Shown: one piece after another, positions 16,740 to 23,816 of the stretch
Layout: the number at the start of each line of letters is the position of its first letter
Position numbering within the stretch: position 1 is the first letter of the stretch
Assembly: GCA_963825445.1 (NCBI GenBank)
Contig: CAWGTM010000007.1
Location: 124,001-188,000, forward strand
From: Actinophytocola sp963825445
Lineage (GTDB): Bacteria; Actinomycetota; Actinomycetes; Mycobacteriales; Pseudonocardiaceae
Direction of reading: 5' to 3'
Length of the DNA: 64,000 bases
The notes under the pieces: model-generated
The model's input: the letters and a program-made list of their open reading frames with translations, nothing else
Database searches by the model: none
What the model was told of the DNA's origin: nothing
Made by a program: the position numbers and the translations under genes

Positions 16740-17596
16740 GGCCGCCCTCCCGGATACCAGGTGAAGTAGGCCTCCATGGTGTGGAACAGGTCGTAGGTGT
16801 CCACATGGTCCGCTCTAGCGCCCTCCCCCGCCACCCCCATCATGAGCATGAAGTCCATGAACCCGTGGGTGGCGTTGCCCGGCAGGTGCAGGCTGTCGAG
16901 CGTGACCTCGCGGCAGCATTCGTCGAGGTCACCCGTGGAGATCCACTCGACGGCGCGCTGGTCGAACTCCGGGTCAGGCCCGTGGGAGCCGAACTGGCGT
17001 GGTCCGCCCAGCTCCAACGACAGGTGGCCGGTGCCGATCACCGCCACCCGCTTGTCCGACGGCCAAGACTCGACCAGCTGGCGAATCGTCCGTCCCAACT
17101 GGACGAACCGCTTCGGCTGGGGCAGCGGCGGCGCGAAGATGTTGGTGTAGATGGGCACGATGGGCAGGTCGTTCTGTGGGCGCAGCGTGATGATCGGACA
17201 GGTGATCGAGTGGTCGATGCGCAGCTCGTTGGAGAACGCCAGGTCGAAGCCGGCGTCGAGGCCCTCGCGCAGCACGTACTCCGACAGGTCCTCCTGGCCG
17301 GTCATGACCATGCGCGGCAGGCCGAACTCGCGTTCCTCGTTGTACCAGTTGGCGTCGTAGAAGGGTGCCTTGCCGACCAGGAACTGGGGCATGTTGTCCA
17401 GCCACAGCTGGTGGAAGTGGTCCGATCCGACCATCACCAGCACGTCGGGCCGCGCCCGGGTGAGGGTTTCGCGGAACGCCTCGACCTTGCGTACCCACTC
17501 GTCGGCGAACGGCGGCCGGTCCTCGCCGGTCGCGGTGCTGGCGCGGTAGTAGAACGGGTGGTGGGTGGACGCGATCACCGCGACCAGCTCAGCCAT
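16736..17596 (-). CDS. class III extradiol ring-cleavage dioxygenase, LigB beta subunit
   Basis: This is a 286-residue catalytic subunit of the LigB superfamily. Iron-ligand candidates are His12 or His13 (ASTHHPF) and His60 (VGSDHFHQ), and a later catalytic His lies in GTGHLSLELGG. These match the spacing known for protocatechuate 4,5-dioxygenase. It opens a catechol-type ring next to the hydroxyls using Fe(II) and O2. ATG 17596 is chosen over GTG 17602 because GGAGGT sits five bases before it and overlaps the GTG. It overlaps the upstream citryl-CoA-lyase-like gene by 8 bp. The true substrate (protocatechuate, gallate or another) is not readable from sequence. Confidence 0.88.
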   Translation of the reverse strand: MAELVAVIASTHHPFYYRASTATGEDRPPFADEWVRKVEAFRETLTRARPDVLVMVGSDHFHQLWLDNMPQFLVGKAPFYDANWYNEEREFGLPRMVMTGQEDLSEYVLREGLDAGFDLAFSNELRIDHSITCPIITLRPQNDLPIVPIYTNIFAPPLPQPKRFVQLGRTIRQLVESWPSDKRVAVIGTGHLSLELGGPRQFGSHGPDPEFDQRAVEWISTGDLDECCREVTLDSLHLPGNATHGFMDFMLMMGVAGEGARADHVDTYDLFHTMEAYFTWYPGGRP

Positions 17597-18380
17597 CGCC
17601 ACCTCCGTGGGGAGTCGGGGGAACGGACACGGTGTTGGAGTCGACGGACAGGAACACGTCGTTGGCGATCGGGTTGCGCAGTTCCTCCGCGAGCTGGCCG
17701 ATGAGACCCGCGGTCCGCGCCAGCAACGCGAAGCCCCGCAACAGTTCCAGGGGCAGTCCGAGGTCGGCGAGCGCGGCCCCGCACACGCCGGCGCCGTTGA
17801 GCGGCAACGTCTTCCCGAGGATCTCGGGGTGCACCCGGCCGATCGCCGCGAACAGGGACAGGTGCGGGCCGAACAGGTTCTCCTCGCGCGCGATCTCGAA
17901 CAGCCTGGGGGTGCGCGGGTCGCCGTCCTTGTGCACGTGGTGACCCAGTCCCGGGACGCGCGTGTTTCCCCGCGCGGTCAGGACGTCTCGCGCGAGGTCG
18001 TCCCACCCGGCGTCGTCCTGCGGCAGTTGCGTCTCGCGGAGCCGCTCGTGCAGGAAGCGGCCGCAGTCCTCCGTGACGCCCAGGAACCGGGAGCCGCCGC
18101 CGAGCAGCCCGGCGGCGAGCGCGCCCTGCACGGAATCCGGTGCTGACAGGTAGGTCAGCCGCGTGACGATGGCGGTCGGGGTGAACCCGTGGTCGGCCAG
18201 CGCGGCGAGGACCGCCTCGAACACCCTCGTCTCACCTGGGGTGGGTCGGCGCTGGGTGGCGAGCCAGAACGCGAGTTCCCCGAACCCGACCTGGCCCATC
18301 ACGTCGCTGGCGAGATCCTGACCCAGCAACGTGATGGAGTCCTTCGTGGACGCACCAAGCGCGGTGGGGTACTCAGGCAT
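17589..18380 (-). CDS. citrate synthase-fold citryl-CoA lyase-like protein
   Basis: This is a 263-residue protein related to the C-terminal region of citrate synthase. Recognisable segments are QDLASDVMGQVGFGELAFWL, SVQGALAAGLLGGGSRFLG, VPGLGHHVHKDGDPRTPRLF and a late NPIANDVFLSVD. The GLGHHVHKDGDPR block corresponds to the family's active-site GFGHRVYKxxDPR loop, with a His pair retained. At about 260 residues it is shorter than citrate synthase (about 430), like proteins annotated as citryl-CoA or citramalyl-CoA lyase. Together with the adjacent CoA-transferase it could cleave a CoA-activated tricarboxylic ring-fission product. A strong ribosome site (GGGGGAAG) precedes ATG 18380. Confidence 0.75.
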   Translation of the reverse strand: MPEYPTALGASTKDSITLLGQDLASDVMGQVGFGELAFWLATQRRPTPGETRVFEAVLAALADHGFTPTAIVTRLTYLSAPDSVQGALAAGLLGGGSRFLGVTEDCGRFLHERLRETQLPQDDAGWDDLARDVLTARGNTRVPGLGHHVHKDGDPRTPRLFEIAREENLFGPHLSLFAAIGRVHPEILGKTLPLNGAGVCGAALADLGLPLELLRGFALLARTAGLIGQLAEELRNPIANDVFLSVDSNTVSVPPTPHGGGDG

Positions 18381-18447
18381 CCGCTTCCCCCCGCCACTTG
18401 ACGGAGTCCACCGCCAGTACGCCGAGCACCGGCTGGTGGTCAGACAT
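18373..18447 (-). CDS. 24-codon coupled mini-ORF between CoA-transferase and lyase genes
   Basis: This short frame begins at ATG 18447 and ends with TGA at 18373. It overlaps the CoA-transferase stop by 8 bp and the lyase start by 8 bp, filling the 59-bp gap completely. It may keep ribosomes moving between the two genes, or the overlaps may be coincidence. The peptide (starting MSDHQPVLGVLAVDSVKW) resembles nothing I know. Confidence 0.3.
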   Translation of the reverse strand: MSDHQPVLGVLAVDSVKWRGEADA

Positions 18448-19585
18448 CTTTGTCCCCCAACCACTTCCGGATCTCGGCGCCGTGTTCGTCGAGCCCAGGT
18501 GGCGGCAGCGCGTAGGTGGCGGGGGTCGCGGAGAACCGGATGGGGTGGCGGGTGGTCGGGACCGCCCGGTCGCCATCCCCGACCTCGACGATCGGTTCCA
18601 GCCCGAACCGCTCGGCCATGGCGAATCCCCCGTCGATGGTGTTGATCGGTCCACACGGGACACCGGCCGTCACGAGCAGGTCGAACCACTCGACCGCGCC
18701 GCGGGTGGCGAGCCGCTCGATCAACAGGGGACGCAGGGCCTCGCGGTTGGCCGTGCGGTCGGCGTTGCGGACGAACCGCGGATCGTCGGCCACCTCAGGA
18801 ATGCCGAGCACTTCGCACAGCTTCCGGAACTGGCGGTCGTTCGCCGCCGCGACGATGAGGTCGTTGTCCGCGGTCGGCAGCGGCTCGTACGGGACGACGC
18901 TCGGGTGCGCGTTGCCCATGCGGTAGGGCACCACGTCGCCGGCGGCGTAGGCGGAACTGTGGTTGACCAGTCCGGTGAGCGCGGAGGACAGCAGGTTGAC
19001 GTCGACCCGCTGGCCCTCGCCGGTCGCGTCGCGATGGCGCAACGCGGCCAGGATGCCGATCACCACGTGGTTGCCGGCCATCACGTCGAACACCGAGATG
19101 CCCGCGCGGTAGGGCGGCCCGTCGGGGTCGCCCGTGAGGCTCATGAGCCCGGAGATGGCCTGCACCATGAGGTCGTAGCCGGGCACGTGCCGGCCGGCGC
19201 CGTCGCCGAAGCCGGTGATCGAGGCGTAGACGATGCCCGGGTTGGCCGCGCGCACGTCGTCGTAGCCGAGCCCGAACCGGTCGAGGCCGCCCGGTTTGAA
19301 GTTCTCGATGAGGACGTCGGCGCGGCGGGCCAGTTCGCGGGCGGCGGTGGCGTCGGCCTCCTCGCGCAGGTCGAGCGCGATCGACCGTTTACCCCGGTTG
19401 ATGCCCAGGTAGTAGGTCGACTCGCCGTCGCGGACCGGGGGCATCCAGGTGCGGGTGTCGTCGCCGGCCGGTCCCTCGACCTTGATCACCTCGGCGCCGA
19501 GGTCGGCCAGGAGCATGGTGGCGTAGGGCCCGGCGAGGACCCGGGAGAAGTCGGCGACCAGAACACCGGCCAGTGGGCCGTCCAT
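18440..19585 (-). CDS. class III (CaiB/BaiF) acyl-CoA transferase
   Basis: This is a 381-residue enzyme of the family III CoA-transferases. Typical blocks are VLVADFSRVLAGPYATMLLADLGAEVIKVE, FKPGGLDRFGLGYDD, and GYDLMVQAISGLMSLTG with catalytic Asp138. These enzymes move CoA between carboxylic acids. It is the first gene of the operon; GGAGG lies six bases before the ATG, and a palindromic operator lies 31 bp upstream. It probably activates a ring-cleavage acid for the lyase encoded next, which I infer from gene order. Confidence 0.9.
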   Translation of the reverse strand: MDGPLAGVLVADFSRVLAGPYATMLLADLGAEVIKVEGPAGDDTRTWMPPVRDGESTYYLGINRGKRSIALDLREEADATAARELARRADVLIENFKPGGLDRFGLGYDDVRAANPGIVYASITGFGDGAGRHVPGYDLMVQAISGLMSLTGDPDGPPYRAGISVFDVMAGNHVVIGILAALRHRDATGEGQRVDVNLLSSALTGLVNHSSAYAAGDVVPYRMGNAHPSVVPYEPLPTADNDLIVAAANDRQFRKLCEVLGIPEVADDPRFVRNADRTANREALRPLLIERLATRGAVEWFDLLVTAGVPCGPINTIDGGFAMAERFGLEPIVEVGDGDRAVPTTRHPIRFSATPATYALPPPGLDEHGAEIRKWLGDKDV

Positions 19586-19615
19586 GCGCCTCCATCCGCG
19601 TAGTCGTCCGTGGAG

Positions 19616-19629
19616 CGGACACTTGTCCG
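19616..19629. promoter_or_regulatory. candidate IclR operator, copy 1
   Basis: The perfect palindrome CGGACA-CT-TGTCCG lies 31 bp upstream of the CoA-transferase start codon. An identical 14-mer occurs between the IclR gene and the amidohydrolase gene. Position and duplication make it the likely binding site for the IclR-family regulator encoded between them. Confidence 0.7.
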
Positions 19630-19654
19630 ATCATCGAGAGGCCCAGCTGGGATG

Positions 19655-20458
19655 TCAAGAGGCGACGGTCACGTGCGGCACGGTCGCCAGCCGGGCGAAG
19701 TCGGCGCTGATGTCGCCCGCGGTCTTCAGCAGCAGCGGCAGGTGGTGGCCGACCAACCGCTCGACCGACGTCTCGGCGGCCTGGGTGTTGACGTTCAGCG
19801 AGCCGACCACCCGGCCGGCGCCGTCACGCAGGGGCGCGGCGACCGAGCGGATGCCGAGGGCGAGCTGCTCGTCGGTCAGCGCCCAGCCGCGGGCGCGAAC
19901 CTCGCGCAGTTCCAGGTCGCGCTCGACCTTGTCCGGTCGCCACCGCGGCTCCAGCCCCGAACGCGTCGGCTCGGCCAGCACGGCGTCGACCTCGCCGGGG
20001 TCGAGAGCGGCGAGCAGCACCTTTCCGAGTGAGGTCTGCAGCGCCGGGAACCGGGTGCCGATCTGCACGGCGAGCGCGACGATCTTGGGGACGGCCACGC
20101 GGGCCACGTACACGATGTCCGACCCGTCGAGCTGGGCGACCGAGCACGACTCGTTCGTGCGCGCGGACAGGTCGGCCATGTGCGGGCGGGCGATCTCCCA
20201 CAGACCCTGGGACCGGACGTAGGCGACGCCGAGGTCGAGCACGCGGGGGGTGAGCGCGAATCCGGCGCCCTCCGCGCGGACGTAGCCCAGTTCGGTGAGC
20301 GTGAGCAGGATGCGGCGGGCGGTCGGCCGCGCGAGCCCGGTGGCCGCCGCGACCTCGGTGAGCGACATGACCGGCCGGTTGGGTTCGAACGCGGCGATCA
20401 CCTCGAGCCCGCGAGCGAGCGCCTCGATGAAGTCCGGTCCGGCTCCCTCGCGTGGCAT
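19655..20458 (-). CDS. IclR-family transcriptional regulator
   Basis: This is a 267-residue regulator. The N-terminal winged helix-turn-helix spans about residues 10-70 (LARGLEVIAAF, MSLTEVAAATGLARPTARRILLTLTELGYV), and the C-terminal effector domain includes GKVLLAALDPGEVDAVL and ALGIRSVAAPLRDGAGRVVGSLNV. It resembles the PcaR/PobR/PcaU subgroup that controls aromatic degradation. It lies between the dioxygenase operon and a divergent amidohydrolase, both with the same palindrome at their start, so it probably controls both and itself. An AGGAG site precedes the ATG. Confidence 0.9.
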   Translation of the reverse strand: MPREGAGPDFIEALARGLEVIAAFEPNRPVMSLTEVAAATGLARPTARRILLTLTELGYVRAEGAGFALTPRVLDLGVAYVRSQGLWEIARPHMADLSARTNESCSVAQLDGSDIVYVARVAVPKIVALAVQIGTRFPALQTSLGKVLLAALDPGEVDAVLAEPTRSGLEPRWRPDKVERDLELREVRARGWALTDEQLALGIRSVAAPLRDGAGRVVGSLNVNTQAAETSVERLVGHHLPLLLKTAGDISADFARLATVPHVTVAS

Positions 20459-20534
20459 GGCGGCTCCTGTGTGTCGCGGGCATTGACTTCACTGCTGGTG
20501 CGGATCAGAGTAACCCTCACAGTCCGCCGCTATG

Positions 20535-20548
20535 CGGACACTTGTCCG
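20535..20548. promoter_or_regulatory. candidate IclR operator, copy 2
   Basis: This is the second CGGACA-CT-TGTCCG palindrome, 24 bp upstream of the amidohydrolase start and 77 bp upstream of the divergent IclR start. Shared flanking bases extend the identity with copy 1 to GCGGACACTTGTCCG. Confidence 0.7.
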
Positions 20549-20571
20549 TCTTCGGTGGAGGAGTCCTTCCG

Positions 20572-22011
20572 ATGAACGAGTACAGTGCCGTGCTCCTGCG
20601 CGGCGGGACCGTGCTGCCCATGGACGACGCCCGCTCGGCGCTCACCGGCACGGACGTGCTCGTGATGGGCGACCGGATCGCGGCCATCGGCCGGGACCTG
20701 GACACACCCGACGGCACGTTGGTGGTCGACGCGACCGACGGCATCGTCATGCCCGGCATGATCGACACCCACCGGCACATGTGGCAGACGGCCATGCGCG
20801 GCTACGGCGCCGACTGGACGCTCACGCAGTACTTCGTGTGGTTCTACCTCGACCACGGCCGGCTGTTCCGGCCCGAGGACATCCACGCTGGCAACGTTCT
20901 CGCGGCCATCGAGGCACTGGACGCGGGCGTGACCACGGTCGTCGACTGGTCGCACGGGCTGCGGACGGTGGACCACGCCGACGCCGCGGTCGACGCGCTG
21001 CGGTCGGTGCCCGGGCGCCACGTCCTGGCCTACGGCAACATCCAGGCGCCGCCGGCCGAGTGGACGGCCGCGCCGGAGTTCCGCGACTTCGTGACCAGGC
21101 GGATCACCGGTGACGACATGCTGGGCTTCCAACTGGCCTTCGACGTGACCGGCGACCCGGCCTTCCCCGAGCGGCCGGCGTTCGAGGTGGCCCGCGACCT
21201 GGACGTGGCGGTCACCACCCACGCCGGCGTGTGGGGCGCGACCAGCGACGACGGCATCCGGCTCATGTACGACAACGGGTTCATGACCGACCGGACGGTG
21301 TACGTGCACGCCGCGTCCCTGTCGGCCGACTCCTACCAGCGGATCGCGGCGACCGGCGGTTCGGTGTCCGTGTCGACCGAGAGCGAGCAGAGCGCCGGGC
21401 AGGGTTACCCGCCCACGTGGGCGATGCGCGAGCACGGCATCCCGGTGTCGCTGTCCATGGACACGAGCGTGTGGTGGAGCGGCGACCTGTTCTCGGCCAT
21501 GCGGACCACGCTCGGCGCCGACCGCTCGCGCGAGCACCTGGCCGCGCACGCCGAGAACCGGACGGTCACACACTGCTCGCTGCGCGCCGAGCAGGTGGTG
21601 GAGTGGGCGACCAGGGGTGGTGCGTACGCGCTGGACCGGTCGGACCTCGGCACGCTGGCGGTCGGCGCGAAGGCGGACGTCGTGCTGATCAAGAACGACC
21701 ACTCCCCCGTGTCGTTCCCGCTGCTCAACCCGTATGGCCATGTGGCGTTCCAGGCGCAGCGCGGCGACGTGCACACGGTCCTGGTCGACGGCCGGGTGGT
21801 GAAACACGAGCACCGGCTGGTGGGCATCGACCTGGCGGCCGCGCGCCGCGGTGTCGAGTCCACGGTGCACCATCTGCGGGCCGCCATGGGTGAGGAGGCG
21901 TGGCGCACGGGCATGAACCCGGACATCCCGGAGGCGAAGGTTCTGGACAATCCGTATACCTACACCGAGTACCGCAGCGCCGCGACGCACAGCGGTACCG
22001 TCGGGGCATGA
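20572..22011 (+). CDS. metal-dependent amidohydrolase (cytosine deaminase/TrzA-like)
   Basis: This is a 479-residue amidohydrolase of the deaminase/chlorohydrolase branch. It has the N-terminal beta-sandwich (VLLRGGTVLPMDD), the metal-binding DTHRH motif (His67, His69), later histidines in TTHAGVWG and YVHAASLSADSYQRI, and a C-terminal LGTLAVGAKADVVLI. Family members hydrolyse C-N or C-Cl bonds on heterocycles and nucleobases. GGAGGAG precedes the ATG. It diverges from the IclR gene and shares the palindromic operator, so it is probably induced by the same compound as the dioxygenase operon. Confidence 0.88.
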   Translation: MNEYSAVLLRGGTVLPMDDARSALTGTDVLVMGDRIAAIGRDLDTPDGTLVVDATDGIVMPGMIDTHRHMWQTAMRGYGADWTLTQYFVWFYLDHGRLFRPEDIHAGNVLAAIEALDAGVTTVVDWSHGLRTVDHADAAVDALRSVPGRHVLAYGNIQAPPAEWTAAPEFRDFVTRRITGDDMLGFQLAFDVTGDPAFPERPAFEVARDLDVAVTTHAGVWGATSDDGIRLMYDNGFMTDRTVYVHAASLSADSYQRIAATGGSVSVSTESEQSAGQGYPPTWAMREHGIPVSLSMDTSVWWSGDLFSAMRTTLGADRSREHLAAHAENRTVTHCSLRAEQVVEWATRGGAYALDRSDLGTLAVGAKADVVLIKNDHSPVSFPLLNPYGHVAFQAQRGDVHTVLVDGRVVKHEHRLVGIDLAAARRGVESTVHHLRAAMGEEAWRTGMNPDIPEAKVLDNPYTYTEYRSAATHSGTVGA

Positions 22012-22772
22012 GCTTCTCGGCACCGGACCCCAGGTGGACCCCGCTGGACCAGTCGCAGCCCGTGGCGACCGGGCCGAAGGACGTGACGGACGGCGGCGGG
22101 CCGATCCTGCCGTTGCTGCGCCGGGGGCTGGTCGACGAGCCGGTGGACCGCGACGAGCTGCTCGACTACGTGGTGACCGCGATCCACGACATCGAGCCGG
22201 TGTTCGTCCCGCGCCCGGAGCTGGTGGCGCTGCTCGATCTGCCTTCCTCCGTGGAGCCGAACCTCGACCGTGAGGGCGCACTGGAGCGGGTCGACCAGTT
22301 GCGTGCCGCACCCGGGGGTGACGGGGAGTTGATCGGCGCGGTCTCGCTGGCGATCTCGGCGATCTGGGCGGCCGCGGCGGCCGCGCCCTCGCATGACCTG
22401 GGCCCGGAGGTGATCGGGCTGGTCTGCACGGCGCTGCACGCGCCGCCGGAGGTCCGCTCGGCGAAGGAGGCCTACCAGCACGCGCGGGCCGCACGCAACG
22501 CGCTGACCGAGGAGCTTCCGGTGTTCACGTCCACCGCCCGCGAGGCGGCCACCACCGTGACCACCGAGCTGGAGGAGCCGGCGGTGCGGGTGCTGCTGCG
22601 GACGTACGTGATGCGGCGGTGGCTGCTCGAGACGACGTGGCCGCAGCGGCGGGTCTGCTGGCGGATGTTGGACAAGGTCGCGGCGGCCACGCTCCCGCCG
22701 GCCGAACCGTCCACCCTGGAACGACTGACCGAACGGCTCGATGAGTACCAGTTCCGCCGCTGGCCGTCCTAG
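22008..22772 (+). CDS. hypothetical protein coupled to the amidohydrolase
   Basis: This 254-residue, mostly helical protein belongs to no family I recognise. Its ATG overlaps the amidohydrolase stop by 4 bp (ATGA), so the two are translated together. The middle is Ala-rich (VSLAISAIWAAAAAAPSHDLG), and the C-terminal third is rich in Arg, Glu and Leu (LRTYVMRRWLLETTWPQRRVCWRML). No signal peptide, clear membrane anchor or metal motif is evident. An intrinsic terminator directly follows. Confidence 0.65.
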   Translation: MSFSAPDPRWTPLDQSQPVATGPKDVTDGGGPILPLLRRGLVDEPVDRDELLDYVVTAIHDIEPVFVPRPELVALLDLPSSVEPNLDREGALERVDQLRAAPGGDGELIGAVSLAISAIWAAAAAAPSHDLGPEVIGLVCTALHAPPEVRSAKEAYQHARAARNALTEELPVFTSTAREAATTVTTELEEPAVRVLLRTYVMRRWLLETTWPQRRVCWRMLDKVAAATLPPAEPSTLERLTERLDEYQFRRWPS

Positions 22773-22775
22773 CCC

Positions 22776-22798
22776 GCACGCTCCGCGCGTGCCGTTTT
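22776..22798 (+). terminator. intrinsic terminator after the amidohydrolase operon
   Basis: GCACGC-TCCGC-GCGTGC forms a 6-bp GC-rich stem followed by CGTTTTGT, beginning five bases after the stop codon. This is one of the few hairpins in the window with a T-rich tail. Confidence 0.7.
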
Positions 22799-23078
22799 GT
22801 CGGTGGTCGCGGCCAGGCCGAGTCTCGGGGGGCCGGAGGCCGCCGTTGATCTTAGTCGTACTCGTACCTCGGCCGGCGGTCGAACGCTGAGCACCATCGA
22901 GCGGCAACAACGAATGACCCGTATTTCCGTTCGACGTCACGACAGGCGGCAGCGAATACGGCGCAGTGATGCGGCCGACGACTCCCGCCGGACACGCCCC
23001 GAGTAGCGGAAACCGCTGTGCGCGAAAGGTTTCAGCGACGAGAAGATCTTACATCGCAAGATGAACAAGATTTCGAAA

Positions 23079-23105
23079 CATTGTTTTGCACACGAGAAAA
23101 CAATG
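23079..23105. repeat. perfect 9-bp inverted repeat CATTGTTTT / AAAACAATG
   Basis: The two 9-bp arms match perfectly around a 9-nt spacer in an AT-rich context. It may be an operator for a dimeric regulator or a structured RNA. The AT-rich arms argue against a GC-clamp terminator. Confidence 0.45.
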
Positions 23106-23388
23106 GCATTCCGCGATCTTCAGGAACGGAATCCCGTCGGCGCGGCGGACGGAAATTCCACAGATCAACACCTCACGCGGCGCGCTGGGTATCACCCGCG
23201 AATTGATCAAGGATATTTTGGGGAGCCGACGGCACCGACCGTCCACCTGGGAAATCGTTCGCACTTCAACCAGGTCAGGATGCGTGAGCGGTTGATTACG
23301 CACCGCTCAGGGTTCCCTTCGATACCCAAGAGAGACCCAAGAATTTGCTGTAACAAATCCTTCCGGATCGCCACACAGTGTGTAAACA

Positions 23389-23414
23389 TGCTCCTGCCCG
23401 TGGGGGCGGGAGCA
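23389..23414. repeat. strong GC-rich hairpin in the upstream region
   Basis: TGCTCCTGCCC and GGGCGGGAGCA pair over 11 bases (one G-T wobble) around a GTGG tetraloop. No T tract follows. It could be a terminator for upstream transcripts or part of a structured 5' leader about 400 bases before the first cluster gene. Confidence 0.5.
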
Positions 23415-23724
23415 TTCGACCGCACAATGATGTGAGAGGTAGATCAGGGGTGTCCGTGGTTCCGGGCTGCCGTCGTACGGACGCGGCATTATGAGCGTGG
23501 CGTTACATGTTGCGGTCGGGTCAGGCGCACTGACCAACGCCCAGTGTGACGCACTCGCCGATTCTCCAACAGATGTGATAGTGATCGACAGAAACGGCCC
23601 GGAGATCGAGAGCCTGTGCTATGTCTCCAGCGCTCTCTCCGAGGTCGCCAATCGCCGGGTCCCCTTTCGTCCGACAACCGTCAATAGTTACGAATCGGAC
23701 GACCAAATAGCCCGAGTGCCGATG

Positions 23725-23742
23725 TCCACTGTGCCAAGTGGA
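23725..23742. promoter_or_regulatory. inverted repeat TCCACT-GTGCCA-AGTGGA, possible operator
   Basis: A perfect 6-bp inverted repeat with a 6-bp spacer lies 74 bp upstream of the first cluster gene. Its position suits a repressor or activator site, but no regulator gene is adjacent. Confidence 0.35.
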
Positions 23743-23816
23743 GTAACTCGCTGCGCTTCTCGGCAGAGCCGCTGGGTCACTCGACCCCACATTCCGGAGC
23801 AGACGAAGGGACACCG

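Larger units (their letters stand above)
22799..23816. other. 1-kb gene-poor, AT-richer region upstream of the biosynthetic cluster
   Basis: I see no convincing gene here. Between about 23,000 and 23,720 the G+C content falls visibly and codon third positions lose their G/C bias in every frame. Short open frames exist, such as 23491-23820, which contains a TTA codon, but none has a family signature or ribosome site. The stretch holds three inverted repeats (listed separately) and should contain the promoter of the 16-gene cluster that starts at 23817. Confidence 0.6.

Noticed and set aside
23018..23435. Short open frames on both strands of the AT-rich region
   Set aside because: None shows actinobacterial third-position bias or a recognisable domain, and several overlap each other and the inverted repeats.
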